From: Serilophus lunatus
Lineage: Eukaryota > Chordata > Aves > Passeriformes > Eurylaimidae
Reading direction: 5' to 3'
Assembly: GCA_013399895.1 (NCBI GenBank)
Contig: VXBA01002668.1
Location: 2,221,746-2,285,745, forward strand
DNA length: 64,000 nucleotides
Shown here: one piece after another, positions 48,851 through 59,089 of the stretch
Layout of the letters: the number at the start of each line of letters is the position of its first letter
Numbering within the stretch: the stretch's first letter is position 1
The notes under the pieces: generated by a model
What the model saw: only the letters and a program-made list of their open reading frames with translations
Databases searched by the model: none
What the model was told of the DNA's origin: nothing
Translations under genes and position numbers: made by a program

Positions 48851-51392
48851 GACAGTTTCTGTGGGCTACCATTGGACAGCATCTCTGAGCATCCCGAGAC
48901 TTTGGACCATTTTCAATAAGCAATGTCTACATATCCATGTGTGTATCTGCATATCACATAGAGGCTTACGAAAGCTCATGCACAGATCTGAAGTCCTGTT
49001 CTGTTACAGATGAAACTTAAAACTCCTAGAACAAGCCTGTTATGAATTCACCTTTTTTATTTTTATCCTTTTAGGCTGGTCTTCTATAGTAAGCACAGAA
49101 AACTAGAGGTCTCACCGAGAATTTTTCATGTCAGAGCAAATTCCTTTGGAAAATAGTTGTTCCTCACTTTATACACTTGCATTTACAATTTGCTTTCTTA
49201 GCCATAAAAAATGCATGCTGGCCCCCTCTAAATATTTCCACTAAATTGATCTATTATAAAATCAAGCTACAAAATTTAGAGCCATGATTACATTCAAAAA
49301 TATCTGAAATACTGAGATGTATTTTAACATTAATAGAGCAAAGCAAGCACATAACACAAAGAAAACAGCATCCTATTTCTTCACATTTTATACTTAACCT
49401 TAGAACAGATTCCCTTTTTTTTCCCCACGCTATACATTTCAAATAGGTGCACAGGCGATCACCATATTGGCTATTTAGTAACAGCAATAACTTGTTCTAG
49501 AGCAATGCTAAGCTAACATATGGAGTATCTCCTTATTTTTTCCAGAGGAATGTCTATTCTGTATTAATTTAAGCTTGTTTTTGATGTCATGGATAATGCT
49601 TTTTTTTCATCAGAGTTTTCATTTTCCTTGGTCATAAAAGCCATCATGTGCATCAGTAGCTATTTTATATTCTTTCTGCCCTTCTGTGACCTACATTCAA
49701 AACTCTCCTTACATGAAAAACTTTCTTCATGCTCAACAAAGTACTCTAAACCCAGCTTTAAAGAAACTCTTTATTGAAATTTTAGAAAAGCAACAAAGTC
49801 CAGTAGTAAGGAAGATCCTCTTGGATTTGGCAGATGTAAGTTCAGTGCTTGTTCCACAAAAGCTTTTCTTAGCACTCTAGGCAAGTCAGATAGTGGGATC
49901 CATGCTCTTAAATACAATTTTTGAGCACAAACTGTAACGTCTTTGTGCTTTGATATTCCAAAAAAATCCCTGTTTTTACCTGAGTATTATGAGCACAAGC
50001 GTGAAAAATTAGAGAGTTCTTACACATCCCACAATAAATATTTAATGATAAGAAGAGTTCACAGGGATTTCATAGATTACAATTTGTAGAATCTCAAAAA
50101 AATTTTCAGAGAGTTGTATGCAGGTACATATGTATTTCTTATGACCAACAGGAAGATCTTGTTTAAATTCTGGTGCAAAATGGGAACTAGTTAAAAAGAG
50201 ATATACAAAAATACACTCTTGCATTATTAATAAAGAAATAGAAGTAATAATTAGATTAAATATAAAAATGAGTACTACTATAACCAGTGCAGTTTTTAGT
50301 ATTAAATACTATTAATTATTATTATTAATAGCTGTTCATTCTAAACTTATTTATTCATTATGTATAGCTTCAGCTATGCCCCACGTGTCCAAAGGTCAGA
50401 CTAATTTCTCCTGTCTGCACTTCCCTACTTAAGTTTCCTCTCCTAGTATATCAGTCGACTTGTCCCTATACACAACTTGAAGTCGAAAACCAGTGGAGAT
50501 AAGTGTGAAGTCTGGGCTTGAAACCCGAGTTGAAGTAACAGCTATAAGGTGCTCATGTGGGTCAGGCAGCCCAGGGGTCCAAAAACAGCATGCCTCGTTT
50601 TCCAGATATGATAGAAGCACAGTCTCACAGCATGGCTGAGTCGATTATGAAGGAGCAAGAGCAGAGAAGGCTTCATGCTAGCAAGGAGAATTGGTGTAGA
50701 GGTATTCTACTAAGCCCATGGTGAAGGAATGGTGTCACACTCTTGCAGCTGATCTCCACTACTGACAAAAGGTGCAATTTTAGTCTCTATCTGGCCACAT
50801 CTTCTCACCTAACCTTTGTGTCTATGCTGCTTTGTCAGCACAGGCAGTTGAAACAGCTTCCTGATCTAACTGAGAAAATACATTTTTTGTGACTGTCTTT
50901 TCCAGTTGGGTTAAGTGAGTTTCTCTTGTGTCACTGCATGGCCACGCAAGTGCTGTACAACTACAGAGTCAATGGTGATACACAACTGAGCAAGAAGGAG
51001 AATCATTCTTTTTGGAAAAGCACCTCCTTGAATTTGCTAAAGATAGTTGTGAAGTGATACAGCTGAATATGAACCTGGAGCAGGTAAGGACATGGTTGTG
51101 AATCAGCACATGAAACCAAATGCAAAACCCAGGAGACTTGTAGCACTGCAGTTGCTAATGACTAGTGCTACAATGACCAGTGAGATCAGTATAAACCACT
51201 GTGATTTGAAAGATCATGGCTTTTCTGACTATGAGAGAAGTATTGCCATGAACAAGCAATTCCAAGGAACTGAGAGAAAGCATAAATGTTAAATGTTTCT
51301 AAAGTCTTTCTGTTACTAATCATGTGAAATTACAAACTCTGGCAAAACAAGAATAGTTTTTAAGTAAGAGTTGAAAATAAGGAATCCACAAT
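48851..51392. other. Unassigned stretch with one weak exon candidate
   Basis: There is no supported gene. A stretch at 50,906-51,083 has good splice signals on both sides but no full open frame (see findings). Otherwise it is AT-rich single-copy DNA. Confidence 0.45.
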
Positions 51393-51761
51393 ATCACAGA
51401 ATCACAGAATAACTAGGTTGGAAGAGACCTCAAAGATCATCGAGTCCAACCCATACCCAAACACCTCAACTAGACAATGGCACCAAGCGCCATGTCCAGT
51501 CTTTTTTAAAACACGTCCAGAGATGGTGACTGTACCACCTACCTGGGCAGACTATTCCAGTACTTTATTATTCTTTCCATGAAGAACTTTTTCCTAATAT
51601 CCAGCCTATGCCTTCCTTGACGCAGCTTGAGACAGTGTCCTCTTGTTCTGTCAGTTACTGCATGGTAGAAGAGACCAACCCCCACCTGAGCACAACCTCC
51701 ACTCAGGAAGTTGTAGACAGTGATAAAGTCACCTCTGAGTCTCCTTTTCTCTAGGCTAAAA
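51393..51761 (-). mobile_element. CR1 LINE, minus strand, about 0.37 kb
   Basis: The reversed tail 'tatcacagaatcacagaat' runs into 'aactaggttggaagagacctcaaagatcatcgagtccaaccc', a very typical avian CR1 3' end. Then come 'tttttaaaacacgtccagagatggtgactg', 'gggcagactattccagtact' and 'gtgaagtcacctctgagtctccttttctctaggctaaa'-type blocks. It is truncated near 51,761. The 3' end is well preserved, so it is probably younger than the copies at 10.7 and 55.3 kb. Confidence 0.92.
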
Positions 51762-53764
51762 TGTCTTCTGATACAGTACAGCAGAAGGGATCAAACTGGA
51801 AAAAGTTCCAGTGTGCTAGTTTTCTGCTTCTAGAGAGGCTTCTACTTTTTTGTGCCCATAGCCAACCATCTCAGTTTTACAGAGAGACTCTGCAAGAACT
51901 TTGCACAAAGTATATGCTGATCACTTGAAACAGAAAGTGTCGGGTTTGGCTTTGGTTATCCCTGTCATTCCCCTTCTCAGTCTCTGAACTAGGGAAAATA
52001 GGTAGTATCAGCAGAGGGATGGGAACCAGGGAGTCCTACTTACAGCAAAATCTGTTGTCAAACTAACAAAATAGTTCTGCTGCTCAGAGTGTGCACCACT
52101 GTTCCCTCTGAACCACTGTATCGTTTCAGCAGCCAATGCTCAGATACATTCCCGCAGAGGAAGAATTAATGGCATCCAAAGAGTGCCAAAATTGTCTGTT
52201 TAACTATGGCACACTCTTTAGCCATCTCAGCTAAGCACCACAGCAGTGCTTACTCCAGAGCTGTGAGACATCCTTGTGAATCTTCAGGGCAGATGCCACT
52301 CCTGTGAGAATATCTTCCATTTTTTTAATATGTAAAATATATACATTAAACCAGAAAGCTTATCTCTCTCTCTCTTAATTGTCTTTTAATTATTATTTTT
52401 GCAGGTAGGTAAAGAGAAAAACAATTTCCATATTATGTGTTGAGCTTAGTCACTTTTTTAACAAGTTTAATGTTTCATTGTAGAAAAAAAAAAAAAAAGA
52501 AAAAAAATACAACACCCAAAAGATATCTCTCACTATCTAGCAACTGAATTTAGCAGTGCTCATACATTTCTCATTGCAAATATGTATTTCAGCAGGAAAC
52601 CACATGAGATGAAATAGATTTCCTGTTCAGTTTAGAGAGTAGCAGAAGGCTATTGATGCATCTAGCCAGTTCAGAGTTGTTACCTACTGTTATAGGAGAC
52701 ATAACTCCGACATTAAAACTCTTTTGTAGTTCTTCGTCTGAAGACTAATGTGAATGGGCTGCATGGTGTCAGATTGGTTGTGTCCACTTCTGTGAGCTGC
52801 TTATTGCAACGTGCAGCTACCGAGAGAGCAAAGTACAATAAATTGGCAGCCTAGGAAAGCTGCCTTTGATGCCAGGCAACTGTGCCTGTGCTCTAAAATA
52901 AAAATTTAAGCATACAGCTATAAATTAAGGTGCTCTTCTAAGGCAGAGGGAGAGCTGTTCATGGCCATACTCTTTTGCCAAGAAGAAAAGCTTGAACTCT
53001 TCAATAGCTTCTTTAAGCACCACGTAATTCCAAGGAGTATCCAAAAGCAATTTCCTTTTTTCGCTCACATAATAACTAAAACCTGATGAAAAAAGAAGAC
53101 TTTTGTTATGATTTAGAATGTGACTTTTAACACTTAGAAAGTGAGTCTTGGCAATCTACATGAAACTCTTTGCAAAAAAGAAAGTCACTTTTTAGATTTC
53201 CATGATATTTTAACCAAAAAACAAGACAAAAACCCACAAACAAACAAACAAGCAAAACACTAAAGTAAAATGACTAACGTAAAATGGCACATTTTCTCCA
53301 CTGTTTTTTTGACATTTTTTCAGTAAAAGAAATAACAGATTCCAGTAATCACTGGACTTCCCACAATCCACAACATTAAATGGAGATACCTCTATTTACA
53401 AGGCCAACAGCAAATAGGGGCTTTCCTCCAGAGAGTTTAAATTTCACTAACAAAAATCACTTGTTGCATTTTAATGGTTAGAACTATTTGGTGGTTGGGA
53501 GGGGGATGTTTCTTTTTTCTTTTTTCCGTATTATCTGGAGTGCCATCTGTGGCAGAAGAGCTTTTCTGTGATCAGCTGTGTGAAAAAGCTCACTTGTACA
53601 CCCACAAAAATGTTCAGACAGTGGAAGAAGGGGGAACACAAATTATACCCCCTATGGGCATATATGGGTTGAGGCCCATAACAGAGGCCATCAGCCCACT
53701 GGAGACCCTTCTCCACAAGCCCAGAGGAGTGCAAGGATGCAGAGTGGCACACAAGAATCTAGAC
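51762..53764. other. Unassigned stretch
   Basis: No gene is seen. It holds a short (TC)n at 52,363-52,374 and an A-rich tract at about 52,484-52,507. Bases 53,620-53,760 are GC-richer and look repeat-like, but I cannot name a family. Confidence 0.45.
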
Positions 53765-54325
53765 TCATAGAATGATAGAATCATTTAGGTTGGAAAAGAC
53801 CTGTAAAATCATTGAAGTCAACCAGTAAACCATGTTCTTAAGCACCACAGCTACACGGCTTTTAAATATCCCCAGGGATTTTGACTCAACCACTTCCTTA
53901 GGCAGACTTTTTAAAGGCTTGGCAACACTTTCAGCAAAGGAATTTTTCTTAACAATTAAACTTAGCCTTCCCTGGCACAACATGAGGCCATTTCATCTTG
54001 TCCTATTCCTTGCTGGATGGGAAAAAAGGCCAAATCTCACCTGGCTACACCTTCCTTTCAGGTAGTTGTAGACAGCAGTAAGATCCTCCCTGAGCCTCCT
54101 TTACTCCAGGCTAAACATCCCCAGTTCTCTCAGCGGTTCCTCAAAGGACTCGTGCTCCAGACCCTTCACCAGCTCCATTACCCTTCTCTGGACACACTTC
54201 AACACCTCAATGTCTTTCTTGTAGTGAAGGGCCCAAAACTGAGCACAGGATTCAAGGTAGGCCTCACCAGTGCTGAGTACAGGGGGATGATCCCTGCCCT
54301 GGTCCTGCTGGCCACAGCACACCGT
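53765..54325 (-). mobile_element. CR1 LINE, minus strand, about 0.56 kb
   Basis: The reversed tail 'tcatagaatgatagaatcatttaggttggaaaagacctgtaaaatcattgaagtcaac' opens the element. Further blocks are 'cacttccttaggcagac', 'ctggcacaacatgaggccatttc', 'ggtagttgtagacagcagtaagatcctccctgagcctcc' and 'cattacccttctctggacacacttcaacacctcaatgtctttcttgtagtg'. On the minus strand the end of the CR1 protein is still readable: 'VQRRVMELVKGLEHESFEE', then 'LRELGMFSLE'. The 5' truncation is near 54,325. Confidence 0.93.
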
Positions 54326-55309
54326 GAACTAAGGATCACCAAAGAACAAACACTTTATCCAGGCCCCTCCCTGGACTTTTCCAGGAGAGACACAGTGTCC
54401 AGATGAAAAATCCATCATGACAAGATGCTCAGAGCCAGCAGACATCTAGACCCCCTTTCAGACCAAGTGGGGGTGCTGCCCACGGATGGGATACATCATT
54501 CAATGCAGAAGAAAGGCGGTTTTAGACTGTACAGGATTTACTACATTACGTTTAGGGGAGGCACCAAAGACACGAAAAGGGAGACATTTAGGTGATTAGG
54601 GGAGGAACAAAAGTGGGTGAGGGGATAAAAAGGGACAGTTTTGTGTAAATACCATGTCTTTCACTATTTCTGTATCTTGCTACCTATATTCTAACTTTTT
54701 TTCACCTTTTTAACTTCTTTTGCCATTGACTTATTTAAAGAAAACAATTTAGCAACCAGTAATTTATGATAATGTAGTTTTAGTAGATAAAATGAATGTA
54801 TCTAATTATCTTCTAATAACCTTTGGCAATATTTAGAAGGAAAAGAATACTAATAAACTGGTCACATGATTTTCCTTCTGATAAGTTATTTTACTTTATT
54901 ATTTTCTGTCTTCCAAATTTTGTCTTTAAAAGTATTTGCCTAATTTGCCTCTTATTAAACCAAGTCTCGAATATTAAATTTGAGCACAGAGATGTAATTT
55001 TTACATTCAATCAGTATCTAAATATCTGCCTCAGAAATTTTCTGTGGAGTGGCTCTAGTATTAAAACATTTAGAGCACCTCTTAGCCACCACTGTTTTCA
55101 AGAATTCTTGAACAACAGGTAGTCTGAATCAAAAATGCTATCTTCAGAAAGAAGGGAGAAATCAGCAGTCAGCATAATTTCAACATTAGAAACAATACTG
55201 TAACAAATTAAATTGCCACTTTAAAAGCATCTGGAGGGTCAGTGAAAAAGAAGCAGACAGGAAAGATTAATTTCAAACAAAATTTTGTTAAACTGCTGTA
55301 TTTTCTTTC
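54326..55309. other. Unassigned stretch, LTR-like in part
   Basis: Bases 54,330-54,660 contain a TATA-like 'ggataaaaaggga' (about 54,623-54,635) after a GC-richer part. They could be the remains of an LTR, but no paired ends or duplication were found. The rest, to 55,309, shows nothing. Confidence 0.35.
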
Positions 55310-56388
55310 TTTAACAGAGTATCTGGACTGCAACAAAAAAGGCAGCAGAAGTGACATGTTTAGATTTTAGGGAATCTTTGGGCACTATCTTACCTGACAT
55401 CCTCATAAACAGTGTACAGAAATATTTTGTTCTGGGCTATCTTTCTAAACAGTAGGTGCACAACAGCCTGTAGAAAATATTCCTAGTATTTTGTTTTCAA
55501 ACAAAACGGATAGATAATATAGAAATCTGCTAAATTCTGGCCAAAATCGGATACAACACAACATTTTCACTTATGACTTGGTTGATGAAATGGAGAGCAC
55601 ACTCAAAAAGATGCAAAAGAAAAGAGTCTGCAAGGGAGCTGAAGGGTAAGAATACAAAATGACTTTGAAAAATGGGAGAAGTGGTCTGTAATCAATAACA
55701 TGAAACTCAATAAATACAAGGACCAAATACTATATTGAGGAAAGAAACAAGTCAAATGCATAAATACAACATTGAGAATATTAATAGCACTGGAGAAAGA
55801 GACCTGGGTGTTACAGAAAACCACATATTGAATAGGAGTCAACAATACAATGATGATGAAAAAACAGAAAAACTCATCCTGGGGTATTTTAATAGATGTA
55901 TTATATGCAAGGCAAGGTTAGCAATTGTTTTTGTTAACTCACCTTTCAAAAGTCTTAGTTTGGTGTAGTTTCGTACAACAGTATAAAAAGACAGCTACGG
56001 GGTTTTTTTAAAAAATGTTTAACATACAGAGAATGATTGAAAAAGGGAGAGATAATATTTGCTCTGAAAAATAACAGCTGATGACAGTTGAGGTGACATG
56101 ACAACAAACTCCCAATATTTAGCAAATTCTTATAGCAAGAATCCCACTGATTGTGCTTCATGACACTGAAGGTAGGATAAAAATCTGCTTCCTTTAATTG
56201 CAGCTGGAAAAGTTTAGGATAAAACAGGAAAACCTGCTAACCCTAAGTACAGCTACAGACAGGAATAAGTCACCAAAAGCTGAGGTATAATCTCCACCAT
56301 TCAGCTTTCTAAGAAGAGGTTAGAAAAATACCCATCAGAGATTTTCCATTCCTTGGAGGAAGAGGCAAACAGTATGAGCTCCTGCTGG
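55310..56388 (+). mobile_element. Ancient CR1-type LINE, about 1.1 kb
   Basis: This is a strongly diverged CR1-type element, AT-rich like the CR1s of turtles and crocodiles and unlike the avian copies nearby. Recognisable blocks in order: 'catgtttagattttagggaatctttgggcac' (motif A region), 'gtaggtgcacaacagcctg', 'gacttggttgatgaaatggagag', 'gaagtggtctgtaatcaataacatgaaactcaataaatacaag', 'gcactggagaaagagacctgggtgtta', 'gaataggagtcaacaatac' and, near the 3' end, 'aaacctgctaaccctaag' and 'ctaagaagaggttagaaaaatacccatcagagat'. The catalytic FADD region is deleted. Many indels leave no usable ORF. It probably predates the radiation of modern birds, which is inference from divergence. Confidence 0.8.
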
Positions 56389-57783
56389 ATTTTCATTCTA
56401 GCTACTTTTGTTGCAGGATTAAAGAAATAGAAACTTGTAATTTAAATTAGCTTTTTTATTTTAATACTAAATATTTTCATGCCTGTTTCTTACAGTGACT
56501 TGCCTGTCAGGAATTCATGCCCTGGTGGTCTGCTCGTTTTAAGCAGTAACATCTGCAGAGAGGATAGATCTCTTGCTGATTTTGTTACATTCTCTCAAGA
56601 CAGCTTAATGCATTTCTTGATGTCTGCAGGTCTTTTATTCCAAATATTTGTCTTCTTTTGGATTTATTTCTGACTACTTGAATTCTGCATCTCCTCACCT
56701 CGGATATGTTCATCAGCTACAGAATCCAGGTGCCACTTTTCTTGATGCTTCCTCCTGGCATCACAGGGGCTGCTCTCAATTCATGGTAGGCTTATTTATT
56801 ACTCAAATAAACTATCTATACACAATATATTTTTTCTTTTAACCATTCTACTGTGTTGTACTTAAATATTTACCAGGTTCATTTCAAGGATTTATTTTTT
56901 CTTAAATACTTTGCCTTTGCTGTCATGGTTTTACGCCTTCGGACCACCATTCTGCAGTTAAGATCACTACACTAATCTTCACTATCTTGCAGCTACTGTG
57001 ACAGAGAGAGTCATCTGTAATTACTTCTTAAATCAGATCTCATTTTTTACTTAGGACTAAATCTCTTGTGCACCAGCAAAGCCACCTACTGCTTAAAGCA
57101 GTCATTTGTGGTAACAAGAATTTGCTACTCTTCACTATATCCTTCAGTAGTATTTGAGCCACTAATCCTGGGTACTTGAAATGATCTACTACAAGTTTAC
57201 TTCTATTTGGACCCTTCTTTGTGCACTTCTTTGGCAAGGGTCACTTTTCTGCAACAAAAAGGTACTGAGATTAGGAGCTAGATAAAAACTAACTTTGGGG
57301 TTCATATTCTCAGTTCTCTTTCCTCAGAAACTTCATGAAAGTAAAACTGTATTTTACTGAAAAATTGAGATTAGAAAATATATTTGAGACTATGGAATGT
57401 GCTTGTTCTGTCAGTTTAATTTTCTATTAGAGTTCAGGGAGGAAAAGGTTTATCTCCCATTTCCCTCTACATCTGCTGTACCAATAGAATTGAATTTCTG
57501 GGTATATTCATTGATTTATCAAATAAGAACCAGCAGTGTTGTTGATACATCCCTCATGCAGCTTTTTTTACATTTATTAATACAAGACTTGCACAGGAAT
57601 GGGTCACTGATAGCATGTACAAAATTTGGATCATAAATTGCAATATACACGAAGTATATGATATCCTGTTTATGACTGGCACGCTAACTAGTATCCTACT
57701 TGAACTGCATCCCACTTTTCCATCTTCTGGTATTTTGTAAACTGCTAACCCGGTTTCACAGGGAATAGGTGAGAGAGATCATG
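56389..57783. other. Unassigned stretch
   Basis: There is no gene or clear repeat. A good polypyrimidine-AG string ends at 56,495, but the frame after it opens with a stop. Confidence 0.45.
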
Positions 57784-57857
57784 AGTCCAGGAGCTGAACT
57801 TGATGATCCTGGTGGGTCCCTTCTAACTCAGCAAATTCTATGACTCTGTGATTCTGT
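57784..57857 (+). mobile_element. CR1 LINE 3'-end fragment
   Basis: The sequence 'gtccaggagctgaacttgatgatcctggtgggtcccttctaactcag', then 'attctatgactctgtgattctgt', is the last 75 bases of an avian CR1. It keeps about three units of the terminal octamer-like tail. Upstream sequence is not recognisably CR1. Confidence 0.88.
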
Positions 57858-58512
57858 CTTTGAACTATTTAACTTGAACAACTTAGAAAACCTTGTATAA
57901 AATGCCCTGGATCTAACACCACATCTGCCATCAGAGCCTCTCCATTTTTGGAAGATGAACTGAGCAAGAAGGATGTATCTGGGCAGGGCAGCAGTGCTTT
58001 CAGGGGCACTGCAGATGCATGCAGACTTCCTGAGCCAGAAACGTTGTTTCCTGCACACAATGGGCCACATAAAATGAGACTGCAAATCGGGTTACATCAG
58101 ACACCACTTTCTGTGTAGTCAGATATTGTCACTGATGACAAAGACAAGATCTCTTTGAGCATCATGTCTGGCTCTGAGAAGAGTTCTGCAAATGCAGGTG
58201 GAGCAGCTCAGCAGCTAAAAGAGATTTCTAGAATGGGAAGCACAATAGTAATGGTGATAAGTTCAATCCTTATTTGGTGAGATGACTAGTATAAGCATGT
58301 TGTTAAACAAGTAGAGAAGAATAACTAGTCATGCAGAGACCCAAAGCGTAACTCCCCTGTCTCAGTGCTCTGACAGCATGTTGAAACTGGAAAATCAACA
58401 GCAAGCAAGGTTATTTAGGAAATAAAACCAACCATTTTGATAGAAAATGGTAGTAGACTTTTTTGGATACTTCCTCAGCTGCATGAGGGCCACTGAAGGT
58501 GAAAATATACTC
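57858..58512. other. Unassigned stretch
   Basis: No gene or repeat is recognised. Overlapping short ORFs on the minus strand near 57,830-58,085 resemble nothing I know. Confidence 0.45.
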
Positions 58513-58517
58513 TCCAC
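58513..58517 (+). repeat. Target-site duplication, left (tccac)
   Basis: These five bases stand directly before the LTR. They are repeated exactly at 59,085-59,089. Confidence 0.92.
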
Positions 58518-59084
58518 TGTCCTTGTTTCAAGTGGGATAGAGTTCATTTTCTTCCTAGTAGCTGGTACAGTGTTGTGGGGTTTGTATTTAGTATGAGAAT
58601 AATGTTGATATTCCATGGATGTTTTAGTTGCTGCTGAGCAGTGCTTACTCTAAATCAAGGACATGACAATTTCCTGAGCCTTGCTAGCAAGCAGGTACAC
58701 AAGAAGCCAGAAGGGAGCACAGCCAGGACAGCTGACCCAAACTAGCCAAAGAGCCATTCCATACCAGAGAATGTCATGCCCAGTATATAAGCTGGAGGAA
58801 GTCGATGGGAGGGGTGATTGCTGCTCAGGGCTGGGCTGAATATTGGTCAGCAGGTCGTGAACATTGTATTGCGCATGGTTTGTCTTTCTTGGGTTTTACC
58901 TCCCTCTTTCTTTTTGTTGCCAACCTTTTCATTATTATTATTAAATTTTAATTATTAAACTGCCCTTATCTCAACCCATGGGTTTTATCTTTTTCTGATT
59001 CTCTTCTCCATCTCATCAGGGCCAGGGGGCAGTGTGTGAGTGACTGTGTGGTACTTAGTTGTTGGCTGAGGTTAAACCACAACA
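58518..59084 (+). mobile_element. ERVL-type solo LTR (567 bp)
   Basis: This is a complete LTR from 'tgtccttgtttcaagtggg' to 'gaggttaaaccacaaca', with a perfect 5-bp duplication (tccac). U3 blocks are 'cttcctagtagctggtacagtg', 'agtatgagaataatgttgat', 'gctgagcagtgctta', 'cacaagaagccagaagggagcacagccaggacagctgacccaaact' and 'cattccatacca'. A TATA box lies at 58,784-58,790 (tatataa). The R/U5 side has 'ttattattattaaattttaattattaaactgcccttatctcaacccatggg'. It is the best-preserved member of this family in the window and served as the guide for the copies at 21,917 and 38,215. No viral genes are attached, so it is a solo LTR. Confidence 0.95.
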
Positions 59085-59089
59085 TCCAC
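59085..59089 (+). repeat. Target-site duplication, right (tccac)
   Basis: This is the right-hand copy of the 5-bp duplication, identical to 58,513-58,517. Confidence 0.92.

Noticed and set aside
48395..48919. Plus-strand 174-codon open frame
   Set aside because: Its first part is the CR1 reverse-transcriptase C-terminus and the rest is CR1 3' UTR and flank. It is not a host gene.
54017..54406. Plus-strand 129-codon open frame
   Set aside because: It is antisense to the minus-strand CR1 copy. The sense frame shows the CR1 protein end instead.
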